Origin: Nitrospirota bacterium
GTDB taxonomy: Bacteria > Nitrospirota > Thermodesulfovibrionia > Thermodesulfovibrionales > UBA6898
NCBI GenBank assembly: GCA_021787505.1
Contig: JAJYLU010000019.1
Location: 1 to 11,365, forward strand
DNA: 11,365 bases
Direction of reading: 5' to 3'
Below the pieces are notes generated by a model. That model had not been told where the DNA came from. It did no database searches and saw only the letters and a list, made by a program, of their open reading frames with translations. The translations under genes and the position numbers were made by a program. Shown one piece after another: positions 1 to 7,270 of this stretch; positions within the stretch are counted from its first letter, which is position 1, and the number at the start of each line of letters is the position of its first letter.

Positions 1-46
1 TTAGTCCTGCGGAGCTTCTGCTAACCTTTGCTTTCGACGTAAAGAC

Positions 47-219
47 CAGGACATATGCGCTGAAAAAACGCCATACAATCGGCAGGATTTGATTGTGATT
101 CACGTAAACGCAAATCCAACGTGTGGGCGTTTCCCCTAAAGGTGGCTTGGTCTTTCTGTTGTTTTTAGCGGAGCCTCGACTATGGCGGTTTTTTCAGCAC
201 ATCTGCCCTGTTTTGGATA
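47..219. repeat. Inverted-arm intergenic repeat, copy A
   Basis: First of two related elements in the window; the other is at 7047-7216. The arms 47-75 and 181-210 are complementary at 26 of 29 left-arm positions (mismatches 51/206, 54/203 and 58/199, plus a bulged G188), so the whole element can fold as one long-stemmed hairpin. Positions 69-112 match 7068-7111 at 43 of 44 bases, and GCCTCGACTATGGC (173-186) recurs exactly at 7171-7184. The centre is more diverged. Similarity continues past the right arm to about 219. ACAATC (75-80) and GATTGT (91-96) form an inner hairpin. I see no target-site duplication and no coding potential. It could be a MITE-like element or a structured RNA; the family is not one I recognise. 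Confidence 0.8.
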
Positions 220-286
220 AGTTGTCCTGCTGTTTCCAGACATGAGATTTGGAGACAGAGGCTTTCGCCCCTCTTCTCTTCTTTTC

Positions 287-316
287 TTTATATAACAGGC
301 TTCGTTCGATTATAAT
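287..316 (+). promoter_or_regulatory. Candidate sigma-70 promoter for the msbA-like gene
   Basis: A perfect -10 hexamer TATAAT lies at 311-316, and a weak -35 candidate TTTATA at 287-292 gives an 18 bp spacer. It sits downstream of repeat copy A and about 60 bp upstream of the GTG start at 379, so copy A would not be in the leader of a transcript starting here. This is motif matching only. Confidence 0.4.
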
Positions 317-378
317 GGTTTTGATCCGGGATTTCGCACCGCGACGGACGTCATTCGAGGACTGCTGAAAGGAGCCTG

Positions 379-2106
379 GTGGAAGACTACCGAAAGATAT
401 TCCGGCTTGTCCGGCCTTACTGGCCGAGGGTGGTGCTCGCAATCCTTGCGGGTCTCATCGTCTCCGGCCTGAACGCCGCGCTCGCCTGGCTGGCGAAACC
501 CGCGATGGACGACGTCCTCATCAAAAAGGACGCCCGGCTCCTCGTCCTCCTCCCCCTTGCGTTGTTTCTTATTTTTCTCGGCAGGGGCATCTTCACCTTC
601 TGTCAGGAATACCTGATGGCGTCGGCCAGCCAGAAGCTGGTAATGCACTTTAGAAACGGACTCTACTCGAGAAGCATCGAGCTTCCGCTCGGATATTTCG
701 GAAAGAACTCAAGCGGAGAAATGATATCCAAGGTGATCAACGACGTGACGGCGCTGCAGAACCTTCTGTCATTTACGATCAAGGACCTTTTCAAGGAGGG
801 CGCGACCGCACTGGCCCTTCTCGGGGTGGCGTTCTGGCGGAGATGGGACCTCGCCCTCATCTCGATCACCGTGCTGCCGCTGGCCCTGTATGGGGTCGGC
901 AGCCTCGGTAAGAGGATGCGCCGGATCAGCCGGAGGGCGCAGGAGAAGATATCTCACATCACCGAATTCCTGAGCGAAAGCTACGCAGGGATCAAGATCA
1001 TCAAGGCGTTCTGCCGGCAGGCCGGCGAGGCCGGCCGCTTCGAAGAGATCACGAGAGACTACTACCGCGAGAATATGAGGGCCACCCGGGTATCTCAATT
1101 TGCAGCGCTGATCATGGAGGCGGTGGGCGGGCTCGGGATCGCCTTTGTCATATGGTACGGGGGGAGACTCATCATCAGGGGCGTCATGACCGCCGGGGAT
1201 TTTACGTCTTTTCTGACCGCGATCTTTCTCGTCTACACGCCGGCAAAAAGGCTTGCGCAGATAAATATAGGGATCCAGCAGGCGAGACCTCCGCTCGAAA
1301 GGGTGCAGAAACTGCTCTCCGAGCCGGGAGAACAAGACGGCTCAGCAGATCTCCCCCCCATCCGCAGGAGCATCGAGTTCAAAAACGTTTCGTTTGTATA
1401 TGCCTCAGCCAGGCAGAAGGCCCTGCACGGCATAAACCTGCGGATAAGCAAGGGGGAGATCATCGCGATTGTGGGGAAAAGCGGAGGGGGAAAAACCACA
1501 CTCGCAAACCTCCTTCCGAGATTTTATGTTCCCACGGAGGGGGCAGTCTGTATCGACGACGTAGATATCTCGACCGCCACCTTCGCCTCCCTGAGGGGGC
1601 AGTTCGGGATCGTCACGCAGGAAGTGATACTTTTCAATGACACGATCGCCGCCAATATCGCATACGGGAAACCGGGGGCTGCCAGTGAGGAGATCGTCGC
1701 TGCGGCGCAGGCGGCGTACGCCCATGATTTCATCGCCGAACTCCCCCAAGGGTATGACACGATGATCGGCGAACGCGGGATGAGGCTCTCAGGCGGCCAG
1801 AGGCAGAGGCTTTCGATCGCGCGTGCGATTCTGAAAAATCCGCCTATCCTCATCCTCGATGAGGCTACCTCCTCGCTCGATACCGCCTCCGAAATGATGG
1901 TCCAGAAGGCCCTCGAAAATCTGATGGCAAACAGGACCACCATTGTGATCGCCCACCGGCTCTCCACGGTGAAGAAGGCCGACCGCATCCTCGTCCTCGA
2001 AAAAGGGAGGATCGCTGAGTCGGGTTCTCACCGCGAGTTGTACGCAAGGGGCGGTCTTTACAAGGACCTGTACGACCTGCAGTTCAGCGCACAGGAGACC
2101 GCCTGA
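379..2106 (+). CDS. msbA: MsbA-like lipid A/LPS-core ABC exporter (half-transporter)
   Basis: A 575-residue type I ABC exporter half-molecule that should work as a homodimer in the inner membrane, flipping lipid A-core or a related glycolipid to the periplasmic face using ATP. Residues 1 to about 310 form the transmembrane domain, with hydrophobic helices near 18-38, 53-75, 140-175 and 245-290. The nucleotide-binding domain follows: A-loop Tyr341, Walker A GKSGGGKT (366-373), Q-loop Gln414, signature LSGGQ (470-474), Walker B LILDE (491-495) and switch His526, so all ATPase motifs are intact. Length is close to that of E. coli MsbA (582). The start is GTG, with AAAGGAG at 368-374. The LPS-gene neighbourhood favours MsbA over a drug exporter, but exact substrate cannot be read from sequence. 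Confidence 0.9.
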   Translation: MEDYRKIFRLVRPYWPRVVLAILAGLIVSGLNAALAWLAKPAMDDVLIKKDARLLVLLPLALFLIFLGRGIFTFCQEYLMASASQKLVMHFRNGLYSRSIELPLGYFGKNSSGEMISKVINDVTALQNLLSFTIKDLFKEGATALALLGVAFWRRWDLALISITVLPLALYGVGSLGKRMRRISRRAQEKISHITEFLSESYAGIKIIKAFCRQAGEAGRFEEITRDYYRENMRATRVSQFAALIMEAVGGLGIAFVIWYGGRLIIRGVMTAGDFTSFLTAIFLVYTPAKRLAQINIGIQQARPPLERVQKLLSEPGEQDGSADLPPIRRSIEFKNVSFVYASARQKALHGINLRISKGEIIAIVGKSGGGKTTLANLLPRFYVPTEGAVCIDDVDISTATFASLRGQFGIVTQEVILFNDTIAANIAYGKPGAASEEIVAAAQAAYAHDFIAELPQGYDTMIGERGMRLSGGQRQRLSIARAILKNPPILILDEATSSLDTASEMMVQKALENLMANRTTIVIAHRLSTVKKADRILVLEKGRIAESGSHRELYARGGLYKDLYDLQFSAQETA

Positions 2107-2108
2107 AC

Positions 2109-2225
2109 GTAAGGCGTAAGGCTTTAGGCGTAAGGCGTTAGGGGTTAGAAAGGCCGCCTCACACCTCACACTTTACTCTTTACACCTCACTTCTTTTGCC
2201 TCACACCTTGCTCCTCACTTCTTTT
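2109..2225. repeat. Opposed arrays of a degenerate 7-nt repeat (GTRARGN)
   Basis: Six heptamers in perfect phase run on the + strand at 2109-2150 (GTAAGGC twice, TTTAGGC, GTAAGGC, GTTAGGG, GTTAGAA). After a 5 bp break, exactly ten heptamers run in the opposite orientation at 2156-2225 (for example GCCTCAC, ACCTCAC, ACTTTAC, TCTTTAC, ACCTCAC on the + strand). The two arrays are roughly complementary, so the spacer could fold on itself. Related units occur at 10681-10836. Units vary and have no spacers, so this is a short tandem repeat, reminiscent of the heptanucleotide repeats described in cyanobacterial genomes, not a CRISPR. Confidence 0.75.
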
Positions 2226-2286
2226 TTGTTCTGTTATTCCTGTAAAATATTGATGGGCTCGAAATAGCGTGCACGTAAACATCAGG

Positions 2287-2360
2287 AAATCCCTCCTAAC
2301 CTCCCTTTGCCAAAGGGAGGAACCTAGCCCTCTTTGGCAAAGAGGGGCAAGGGGAGATTT
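2287..2360. repeat. 74 bp palindromic intergenic element with two inner hairpins
   Basis: It contains two near-perfect hairpins: CCTCCCTTT/AAAGGGAGG (2300-2308 with 2312-2320, centre GCC) and CCCTCTTT/AAAGAGGG (2328-2335 with 2339-2346, centre GGC). The whole unit is also an imperfect inverted repeat from AAATC at 2287 to GATTT at 2360. The layout resembles the CCCCCTTTG-CAAAGGGGG palindromic elements scattered between genes in many bacterial genomes, including cyanobacteria; I state this from memory, not from a search. The two hairpins lack a following T-run, so they are poor intrinsic terminators. Confidence 0.7.
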
Positions 2361-2422
2361 TGCGTGAAAGTGCATTCATTTGAGAGACATTTAATAATGG
2401 TCGAGTCCTGTACGGCATAATT

Positions 2423-3214
2423 GTGAAGGTATCGCTCATCATAACGACATACAACAACCCTTCGGCACTGGAGAAGGTAGCCGAAAGCGTGCTGCGCCAG
2501 ACTCGATATCCCGACGAGGTCCTGATCGCCGACGACGGTTCCCCAGAGGAGACTGCCTCCAGGGTTAAGGGCTTTGCTGCAAAAGCACCTTTTCCCGTCA
2601 TCCATGTCTGGCAGGAAGACAGGGGGTTCAGGGCTGCGAAGATACGGAACAAGGCGATCGGGAGGGCTTCCGGGGACTACCTCATCCTGCTTGACGGCGA
2701 CTGTGTGATGAACAGACATTTTATCGCCGACCATCTGGGGCTTGCCGAAAAAGGATGCTTCATCCAGGGCAAGAGGATCCATGTCAACAAAAAGGCGGTG
2801 GCGTCATTCTCGCCCGGCGATACTGATTCGCCGCTCATGCTGTTCGGGATGGCGTTGACCGGCAAGATCTCGAATTTCCATCACCTCATACGGATTCCCT
2901 ATTATCCTGGATTCAAGAACAGAAAGTTGAAGGGCATCAAGTCCTGCAACATGAGCTTCTTCAAAAGCGATATAGTCGCGGTGAACGGGTTCAACGAAGA
3001 CTTCGAAGGGTGGGGGAATGAAGATTCGGAACTCGCCTGCAGGTTTTTCAACTTCAGCCTTCTCAAGAAAGTCCACCCCTTCATGGTCGTCTGTTTCCAC
3101 CTCTGGCACCCGACGAACAAGATCGTGACACACTGCAACAAGATGCTGCTTTCCGCCGCGGTCTCGTCGGAGACCTACTTCTGCAGGAACGGGCTTGTCA
3201 AGGAAAATAATTAA
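2423..3214 (+). CDS. Family 2 glycosyltransferase with GT7-like C-terminal acceptor region
   Basis: A 263-residue cytoplasmic, inverting, GT-A-fold enzyme expected to transfer a sugar from a nucleotide donor onto an LPS core or surface glycan. The N-terminus has the family 2 signature IITTYN (6-11), the nucleotide-binding ADDGS (36-40) and the metal-binding DGD (91-93, after LILL). The stretch GFNEDFEGWGNED (189-201) resembles the C-terminal region of galactosyltransferase/chondroitin-polymerase-type enzymes, where the WGxED acidic pair acts in catalysis. No membrane segment is evident. The start is GTG with no good Shine-Dalgarno sequence upstream, but the encoded N-terminus MKVSLIITTYN is exactly where the family begins. 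It is the first gene of a five-gene run. Donor and acceptor are unknown. Confidence 0.85.
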   Translation: MKVSLIITTYNNPSALEKVAESVLRQTRYPDEVLIADDGSPEETASRVKGFAAKAPFPVIHVWQEDRGFRAAKIRNKAIGRASGDYLILLDGDCVMNRHFIADHLGLAEKGCFIQGKRIHVNKKAVASFSPGDTDSPLMLFGMALTGKISNFHHLIRIPYYPGFKNRKLKGIKSCNMSFFKSDIVAVNGFNEDFEGWGNEDSELACRFFNFSLLKKVHPFMVVCFHLWHPTNKIVTHCNKMLLSAAVSSETYFCRNGLVKENN

Positions 3215-3217
3215 TCC

Positions 3218-3221
3218 GGAG
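3218..3221 (+). promoter_or_regulatory. Ribosome binding site that decides the waaL-like start
   Basis: GGAG, preceded by CC, lies 6 nt before the ATG at 3228. The longer reading from TTG at 3195 overlaps the preceding gene by 20 nt and has no comparable site, so 3228 is preferred. A second ATG follows directly at 3231. Confidence 0.6.
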
Positions 3222-3227
3222 ATCCTC

Positions 3228-4421
3228 ATGATGTCAGGCTATGCGGGAATTTTTCTCTTCTCGACGATAGCCAACTCCCCTGTGGAAATATGCGGCGCAC
3301 TGGTTCTCGCTGCCTGGATACTGTCCGGCAGGTTCCTTCCTGACACGAGGCTTTGGCTGAAATCGGATACCGCCTTCCCAGTGCTTGGCATGGTACTGTT
3401 CCCATGGGTCGGCCTTCTCTATGCCCCCTCTCCTCAGGACGGGTTGCACATCGCAGTCAGGGGATACTACTGGCTTTATTCGATACCGCTCGTAAGGGCC
3501 ATCCATTCACGGAAATATTCCAACCTCCTCATCCACCTGTTTCTTGCAGGTCTTTTGCTGAACACGATATCTTCCTTCCTCCAAATCATCCACATTTTAC
3601 CGCTTAAATATGGAACGCCGAGCGGCTTTCTCGGGATTAGTTCGCCCTGGATTACGTATACGCTCCTCTTGACTGCAGGCATATGCATCGCATCTTTTTA
3701 CTTGAGACAGGCTGTCAGCTTTAGGACGAGGGTAGCCTATGCCCTTCTCATCGTGGTATATTTCGTCACCATCGGGTTTGTCGGAGGACGCAGCGGATAT
3801 GTTGCCTTCATCCTCTTGTCCCCGCTGCTTGTTTATAATCTCGTAGGCGGCAAATATTTCGGAAGAATCGCCATTATTAGCTTGCTTGTCGTGTCGGTTC
3901 TTTTCACCTTTCCCGTTGTGCAGACGCGGTTCGCACAGGCAAAAAAAGACCTCGTTCAGTACTCACAGGGGAATGTAAATACTTCCGTAGGCTTGCGGCT
4001 GCATATGTGGGTCGTGACCTTCAATGAGATAAAATCCCATCCATTCCTGGGAATCGGCACCAACGGGTTCAGGAGCATATGGGAACGCAACAAGCAAGGC
4101 AAGGCGTTACCCGTTTTCGACCATCCTCATAACAGCTTCCTCTACATGCTGGTAAGTTTCGGCATTCCCGGCCTGGCGGTCTTCTGCTGGCTCCTCTTAG
4201 TGATGCTGAAAACGGGCTGGAGAGCGTTCGGTTCGCCCCTGGGATTTTCCCTGTTTGTCTTCACGCTGATCTTCATAATCGGAGGTCTGACGGACACTCA
4301 GTCGCTCGTTTTTCCTACGATGATTCTTTTCATTCTTTTCAGCGGATTTGCCGCAGCATCGGAAACAGGAGATGAGGCATTGAGCATCACGCAAAAGAAG
4401 GAAGAAAAGGCAAGGGGATAA
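3228..4421 (+). CDS. waaL: O-antigen ligase/polymerase-type membrane protein (WaaL-like)
   Basis: A 397-residue, very hydrophobic protein with about ten or more predicted membrane helices and the Wzy_C (O-antigen ligase/polymerase) signature. WaaL proteins are GT-C-fold enzymes that transfer undecaprenyl-linked glycan to lipid A-core on the periplasmic side. Visible family landmarks are GGRSGY (Arg188), GLRLHMW (Arg257) ahead of the large periplasmic loop, the loop itself with HPFLGIGTNGF, and HPHNSFL (His301) before the next helix; family members use a conserved Arg and His in these places. The C-terminal tail is short and charged. It starts 13 nt after the preceding stop and its own stop shares one base with the next start. 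Ligase and Wzy polymerase cannot be separated by sequence alone; the LPS-core neighbours favour ligase. Confidence 0.78.
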   Translation: MMSGYAGIFLFSTIANSPVEICGALVLAAWILSGRFLPDTRLWLKSDTAFPVLGMVLFPWVGLLYAPSPQDGLHIAVRGYYWLYSIPLVRAIHSRKYSNLLIHLFLAGLLLNTISSFLQIIHILPLKYGTPSGFLGISSPWITYTLLLTAGICIASFYLRQAVSFRTRVAYALLIVVYFVTIGFVGGRSGYVAFILLSPLLVYNLVGGKYFGRIAIISLLVVSVLFTFPVVQTRFAQAKKDLVQYSQGNVNTSVGLRLHMWVVTFNEIKSHPFLGIGTNGFRSIWERNKQGKALPVFDHPHNSFLYMLVSFGIPGLAVFCWLLLVMLKTGWRAFGSPLGFSLFVFTLIFIIGGLTDTQSLVFPTMILFILFSGFAAASETGDEALSITQKKEEKARG

Positions 4422-5176
4422 TGTCACTCAATATTTCAGTCGCGGTCATCACAAAGAATGAGGCTGAGCGCCTGCCGGACTGTCTGAAAAGCGTCTCATT
4501 TGCCGATGATATTGTGGTCGTCGATTCGGGCAGTTACGACGGCACAGTAGAGATCGCGCGGGAATTCGGATGCAGAGTCTCGGTCGAGGACTGGAAAGGA
4601 TACGGTCCTCAGAAGAACAGCGCAGTCGGGAAGTGCCGGCATGAATGGGTGCTGCTACTGGACGCCGACGAGCGAATACCTCCGGAGGCCGCTGGAGTGA
4701 TAAGAGACGTGATCGAAAACCCTCTTGCCGATGCATATCGCTTCAGGAGAAAGAACTATCTCCACGGCAGGTGGCTGAGGCATTCGGGGTACTGGCCCGA
4801 CCGCCAGATACGCCTGGTCAACAGAAATCTAGGCTCCTTCCGCGGCACGATCCACGAACAGTGGGCAACCGGGGGAAGAGTGGCTGACCTCGATGCCCAT
4901 ATCGACCACTACGCCTTCTCGGGTTACGCGGACATGCTGAAGACCCTCAACGACTACTCCACCATTATCGCGGAGGAACTATATTCCTCAGGCCGAAGGG
5001 CAAACGGCATCTCTCCCGTATATCACGGAATCGGAATGTTCCTCAAGATCTACTTCGCCGAAAGAGGCTTTCTCGACGGGATGGACGGACTCGTGACCGC
5101 GCTGACAAAGGCGGGCGGCTCCTTCTTCAAGTATGCGAAACTCCTCGAACTCCAGCGCAGGGACAGGACGGAATGA
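4421..5176 (+). CDS. WaaE/KdtX-type family 2 core glycosyltransferase
   Basis: A 251-residue family 2 glycosyltransferase of the WaaE/KdtX type, whose characterised members add a beta-linked glucose to the inner-core heptose of LPS. Landmarks are AVITKNEA (8-15), DSGSYDGT (35-42), the metal-binding DAD (81-83, after VLLL), PDRQIRL (126-132), HEQW (145-148) and the family-typical tail FLKIYFAERGFLDG (207-220). It is soluble or peripheral, with only an amphipathic C-terminal segment. The ATG overlaps the preceding stop as TAATG, and its stop overlaps the next start, implying translational coupling. The exact donor sugar in this organism is not determined by the sequence. Confidence 0.85.
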   Translation: MSLNISVAVITKNEAERLPDCLKSVSFADDIVVVDSGSYDGTVEIAREFGCRVSVEDWKGYGPQKNSAVGKCRHEWVLLLDADERIPPEAAGVIRDVIENPLADAYRFRRKNYLHGRWLRHSGYWPDRQIRLVNRNLGSFRGTIHEQWATGGRVADLDAHIDHYAFSGYADMLKTLNDYSTIIAEELYSSGRRANGISPVYHGIGMFLKIYFAERGFLDGMDGLVTALTKAGGSFFKYAKLLELQRRDRTE

Positions 5177-5901
5177 ACGGGGCCATCGTGCTCATGTACC
5201 ACAATATCGCAGATCCCCCCGCCGGCAAGGACCCCCTCGGGTTGTATGTCTCTCCCGGGATGTTCCGTTTTCAGATGTGGTATCTGAAGACCGCGGGATT
5301 CAGGGTGGTATCTCTTCGTGACGTACTTTCTTTCATTGAAGGTAGCCGTTCGGGAGAAAGACTGGTCGCGCTCACCTTCGACGACGGGTATCAGGACTTT
5401 TACGACAACGCCTATCCGGTCCTCCGGAACTACCGCTTTCCCTCGACGGTCTTTCTTGTCTCCGACCTCATCGGCAGGGAAAACAGCTGGGAGGATGACC
5501 CGTGCACGGGGAGGCAGAGACTCCTCGATTGGGATGCGATCCATGCGATCAAAACAGAAGGAGTGGTCTTCGGGTCCCATTCCCGGACCCATCCCTTTCT
5601 GAGCCGCCTTTCTCCGGACGCACTCAGGGCCGAGATATCCGGCTCCAAGTCCCGCCTCGAAGCAGAACTGCAGCTTCCTGTCGATTTCTTTTGCTACCCT
5701 TACGGCGACTACGGTCCGGGAGCAGTCGACATGGTCAAAGAGGCCGGATACACTCTTGCCGTGACGACAAAGAGGGGACTGGTCCATGAAGGAAGCGACC
5801 CCTATGTGATACGGCGTTCCTTCATCAGGGGCAGCACCAATCCTTTCCTGTTTTTGCTGCGGCTGCATTCAGGTTATGAAGACCGCAAAAGGGCTGACTG
5901 A
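5173..5901 (+). CDS. NodB-domain polysaccharide deacetylase (cytoplasmic)
   Basis: A 242-residue carbohydrate esterase family 4 protein. These metal enzymes remove N- or O-acetyl groups from sugars. The NodB motifs are complete: TFDDG (68-72; Asp70 the presumed base, Asp71 a metal ligand), HSRTH (136-140; His136 and His140 metal ligands) and YPYG (175-178). No signal peptide or membrane anchor is present, unlike the peptidoglycan and biofilm deacetylases of this family, so it probably acts on a nucleotide- or lipid-linked intermediate in the cytoplasm. The start codon lies inside the previous gene (4 nt ATGA overlap), and the next gene starts immediately after its stop. The substrate is not known; a position among LPS glycosyltransferases suggests a core or O-unit HexNAc. 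Confidence 0.85.
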   Translation: MNGAIVLMYHNIADPPAGKDPLGLYVSPGMFRFQMWYLKTAGFRVVSLRDVLSFIEGSRSGERLVALTFDDGYQDFYDNAYPVLRNYRFPSTVFLVSDLIGRENSWEDDPCTGRQRLLDWDAIHAIKTEGVVFGSHSRTHPFLSRLSPDALRAEISGSKSRLEAELQLPVDFFCYPYGDYGPGAVDMVKEAGYTLAVTTKRGLVHEGSDPYVIRRSFIRGSTNPFLFLLRLHSGYEDRKRAD

Positions 5902-6987
5902 ATGAACGTCCTCATCGTCAATGCCGGCAGGGGATGGGGCGGGATCGAATCGCACTCGGTCGTGCTTGCATCGGAGCTCGCCGGAAAAGGCCACAAGGTG
6001 ATCATTGCCTGTTCCCCCAGGGGTCACGTCAGGGAACATGCGGATGCAGCCGCTCTGCCTGTGGAGGACCTGGAGGTTGTAAACGCGGGGGACCTGGCCT
6101 CTATCCTCAGACTGGCAGGGACCATCCGCAGGGAAGAGATCGGCGTATTGATCGCAAACTCGGGGAAGGAATACTGGCCCGCCGCTGTCGCGGCAAAGCT
6201 CCTCGGCAGAAAGATACTCTTTGTCAGGCACCAGACCGACCGCATCAGAAAAACCACACGGTGGCTTATCAATAACCATGTGGACGGCGTCGTCGCCGTG
6301 AGCGGGGCAGTGAAAAATGCACTTCTGTCGAGCGGCATAGCCGAGGGGAAAATCGAGGTGATCCACAACGGCGTCTCCCTCCGCAGGTTCGATCCGTCGC
6401 GTATCGACCGCGGTGCGGTCCGCGGTGAACTCGGAATCGGGATGCAAGACTTCGTAATCGGCGCCGCAGGAAAGCTCCATCAGGGCAAAGGGGTATACGA
6501 ACTCCTCCGCGCGGCAGCCGGAACCGAAGGAGAACGCCCTGTCACATTGCTTTTCGTCGGCGACGGGCCGGAGAAGGAGGGGATCATCCGGGAGGCCCGG
6601 CGGCTGGGTATAGCGGAGAGAACGGTCATTACCGGCATCCGCCGGGATGTCGAGCGGATGTATGCCGCAATGGACATCTTTGTGCTTCCTTCGACATGCG
6701 ACGAGGCCTTCGGCATGGTGATCATCGAGGCGATGGCGATGGGCAAGCCGGTCATCGGCACTCGAGTCGGAGGGATTCCCGAACTCATCTCCTCCGGGCA
6801 GAACGGCCTCCTTGTCTCCCCCGGGGATGAAGCGGCCCTTGCAATCGCGATAAAAAAATATCTGGACGACAGCGAGTTCGCGGCGGGGATTGCCCTCAGC
6901 GGGAGGCGGACCGTGGAGGCCGCGTTTTCGGAAGAAACGCTCGGCGAACGGTTCGAGAAGGTATTGGTGTCGCTCGGGCAGAAGTGA
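5902..6987 (+). CDS. Family 4 glycosyltransferase
   Basis: A 361-residue retaining GT-B-fold enzyme. The N-terminal acceptor domain has the glycine-rich GRGWGGIESH (9-18). The C-terminal donor domain (about 180-361) carries GKLHQGKG (190-197, donor phosphate contacts), LLFVGDGPE (216-224) and the EX7E pair in DEAFGMVIIEAM (Glu268, Glu276). It is closest in character to the GlcNAc/heptose/glucosyl transferases of LPS and capsule clusters. The gene abuts the preceding stop with no spacer (TGA then ATG) and is the last of the five-gene run; no clear terminator follows. Sugar specificity cannot be inferred. Confidence 0.87.
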   Translation: MNVLIVNAGRGWGGIESHSVVLASELAGKGHKVIIACSPRGHVREHADAAALPVEDLEVVNAGDLASILRLAGTIRREEIGVLIANSGKEYWPAAVAAKLLGRKILFVRHQTDRIRKTTRWLINNHVDGVVAVSGAVKNALLSSGIAEGKIEVIHNGVSLRRFDPSRIDRGAVRGELGIGMQDFVIGAAGKLHQGKGVYELLRAAAGTEGERPVTLLFVGDGPEKEGIIREARRLGIAERTVITGIRRDVERMYAAMDIFVLPSTCDEAFGMVIIEAMAMGKPVIGTRVGGIPELISSGQNGLLVSPGDEAALAIAIKKYLDDSEFAAGIALSGRRTVEAAFSEETLGERFEKVLVSLGQK

Positions 6988-7000
6988 ACGATATCTTTCG

Positions 7001-7027
7001 TTTACATTTACTAATTTAGGATAAAAT
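7001..7027 (+). promoter_or_regulatory. Weak candidate promoter before the deacetylase-GT4 pair
   Basis: TTTACA (7001-7006) and TAAAAT (7022-7027) are separated by 15 bp, shorter than the usual 16-18. The sequence around it is clearly more AT-rich than the flanking genes. If used, transcripts would carry repeat copy B in the leader of the downstream gene pair. Confidence 0.3.
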
Positions 7028-7046
7028 AACATGATGTTGAATGTAG

Positions 7047-7216
7047 GAGGGCAGACATGCTGAAATTCGCCATACAATCGGCAGGATTTTATTGTGATTC
7101 ACGTAAACGCAGAATCATCGCATGGAGTTTTCTGAAAGTGTGGTCTGGTTTGTCCACCGTTTTTAAAGGGGCCTCGACTATGGCAGTCTTTCAGCACACC
7201 CGCCCTCTTTTAGATA
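7047..7216. repeat. Inverted-arm intergenic repeat, copy B
   Basis: Second copy of the element at 47-219, in the same orientation and again directly upstream of a set of genes. The arms are 7047-7074 and 7179-7207: an outer stem with 15 Watson-Crick pairs and four A-C mismatches, a 3x4 internal loop, then six pairs (GCCATA with TATGGC). The block 7068-7111 differs from copy A at one base, while the middle (about 7112-7170) has drifted to roughly two-thirds identity by eye. Similarity continues past the right arm to about 7216. There is no target-site duplication visible. Conserved ends and one conserved side, with a variable middle, argue for function or for a mobile repeat family. Confidence 0.8.
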
Positions 7217-7256
7217 TTTTTTTATGCAACCGTGCGGTACAGGCGTGATTATGCGC

Positions 7257-7261
7257 CGGAG
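7257..7261 (+). promoter_or_regulatory. Ribosome binding site favouring the GTG start at 7271
   Basis: CGGAG lies 9 nt upstream of GTG 7271. The longest reading starts at GTG 7232, which lacks any purine-rich site; a later GTG at 7304 has GGAGA only 3 nt away. The start therefore remains somewhat uncertain. Confidence 0.45.
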
Positions 7262-7270
7262 TGCAGACAG

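Larger units (their letters stand above)
2107..2422. other. Gene-free spacer between the msbA-like gene and the glycosyltransferase operon
   Basis: There is no credible coding region on either strand. The spacer is largely accounted for by the opposed heptamer arrays (2109-2225) and the palindromic element (2287-2360). A TAAAAT box at 2243-2248 could be a -10 element, but I find no convincing -35 partner. No T-tracted terminator for the msbA-like gene is visible, so read-through into the operon is possible. Confidence 0.6.

Noticed and set aside
69..135. c-di-GMP (GEMM) riboswitch in the repeat element, suggested by ACGCAAA
   Set aside because: The partner motifs of the riboswitch core are absent, and copy B changes the ACGCAAA segment while keeping its surroundings.
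1152..1640. Alternative-frame reading inside the ABC exporter
   Set aside because: The ABC frame carries all nucleotide-binding motifs across this interval, so the overlap is incidental.
2109..2225. CRISPR array
   Set aside because: The units are 7 nt, contiguous and degenerate, with no spacers and no cas genes nearby.
2300..2346. Intrinsic terminator for the msbA-like gene
   Set aside because: The hairpins are strong but no T-run follows either of them; they sit almost 200 bp after the stop and fit a palindromic repeat better.
5869..7077. Long minus-strand reading frame (402 codons) opposite the GT4 gene
   Set aside because: It is the shadow of a clear GT4 gene in GC-rich DNA; its translation shows no family motifs and is rich in the His, Asp, Pro and Arg typical of antisense frames.
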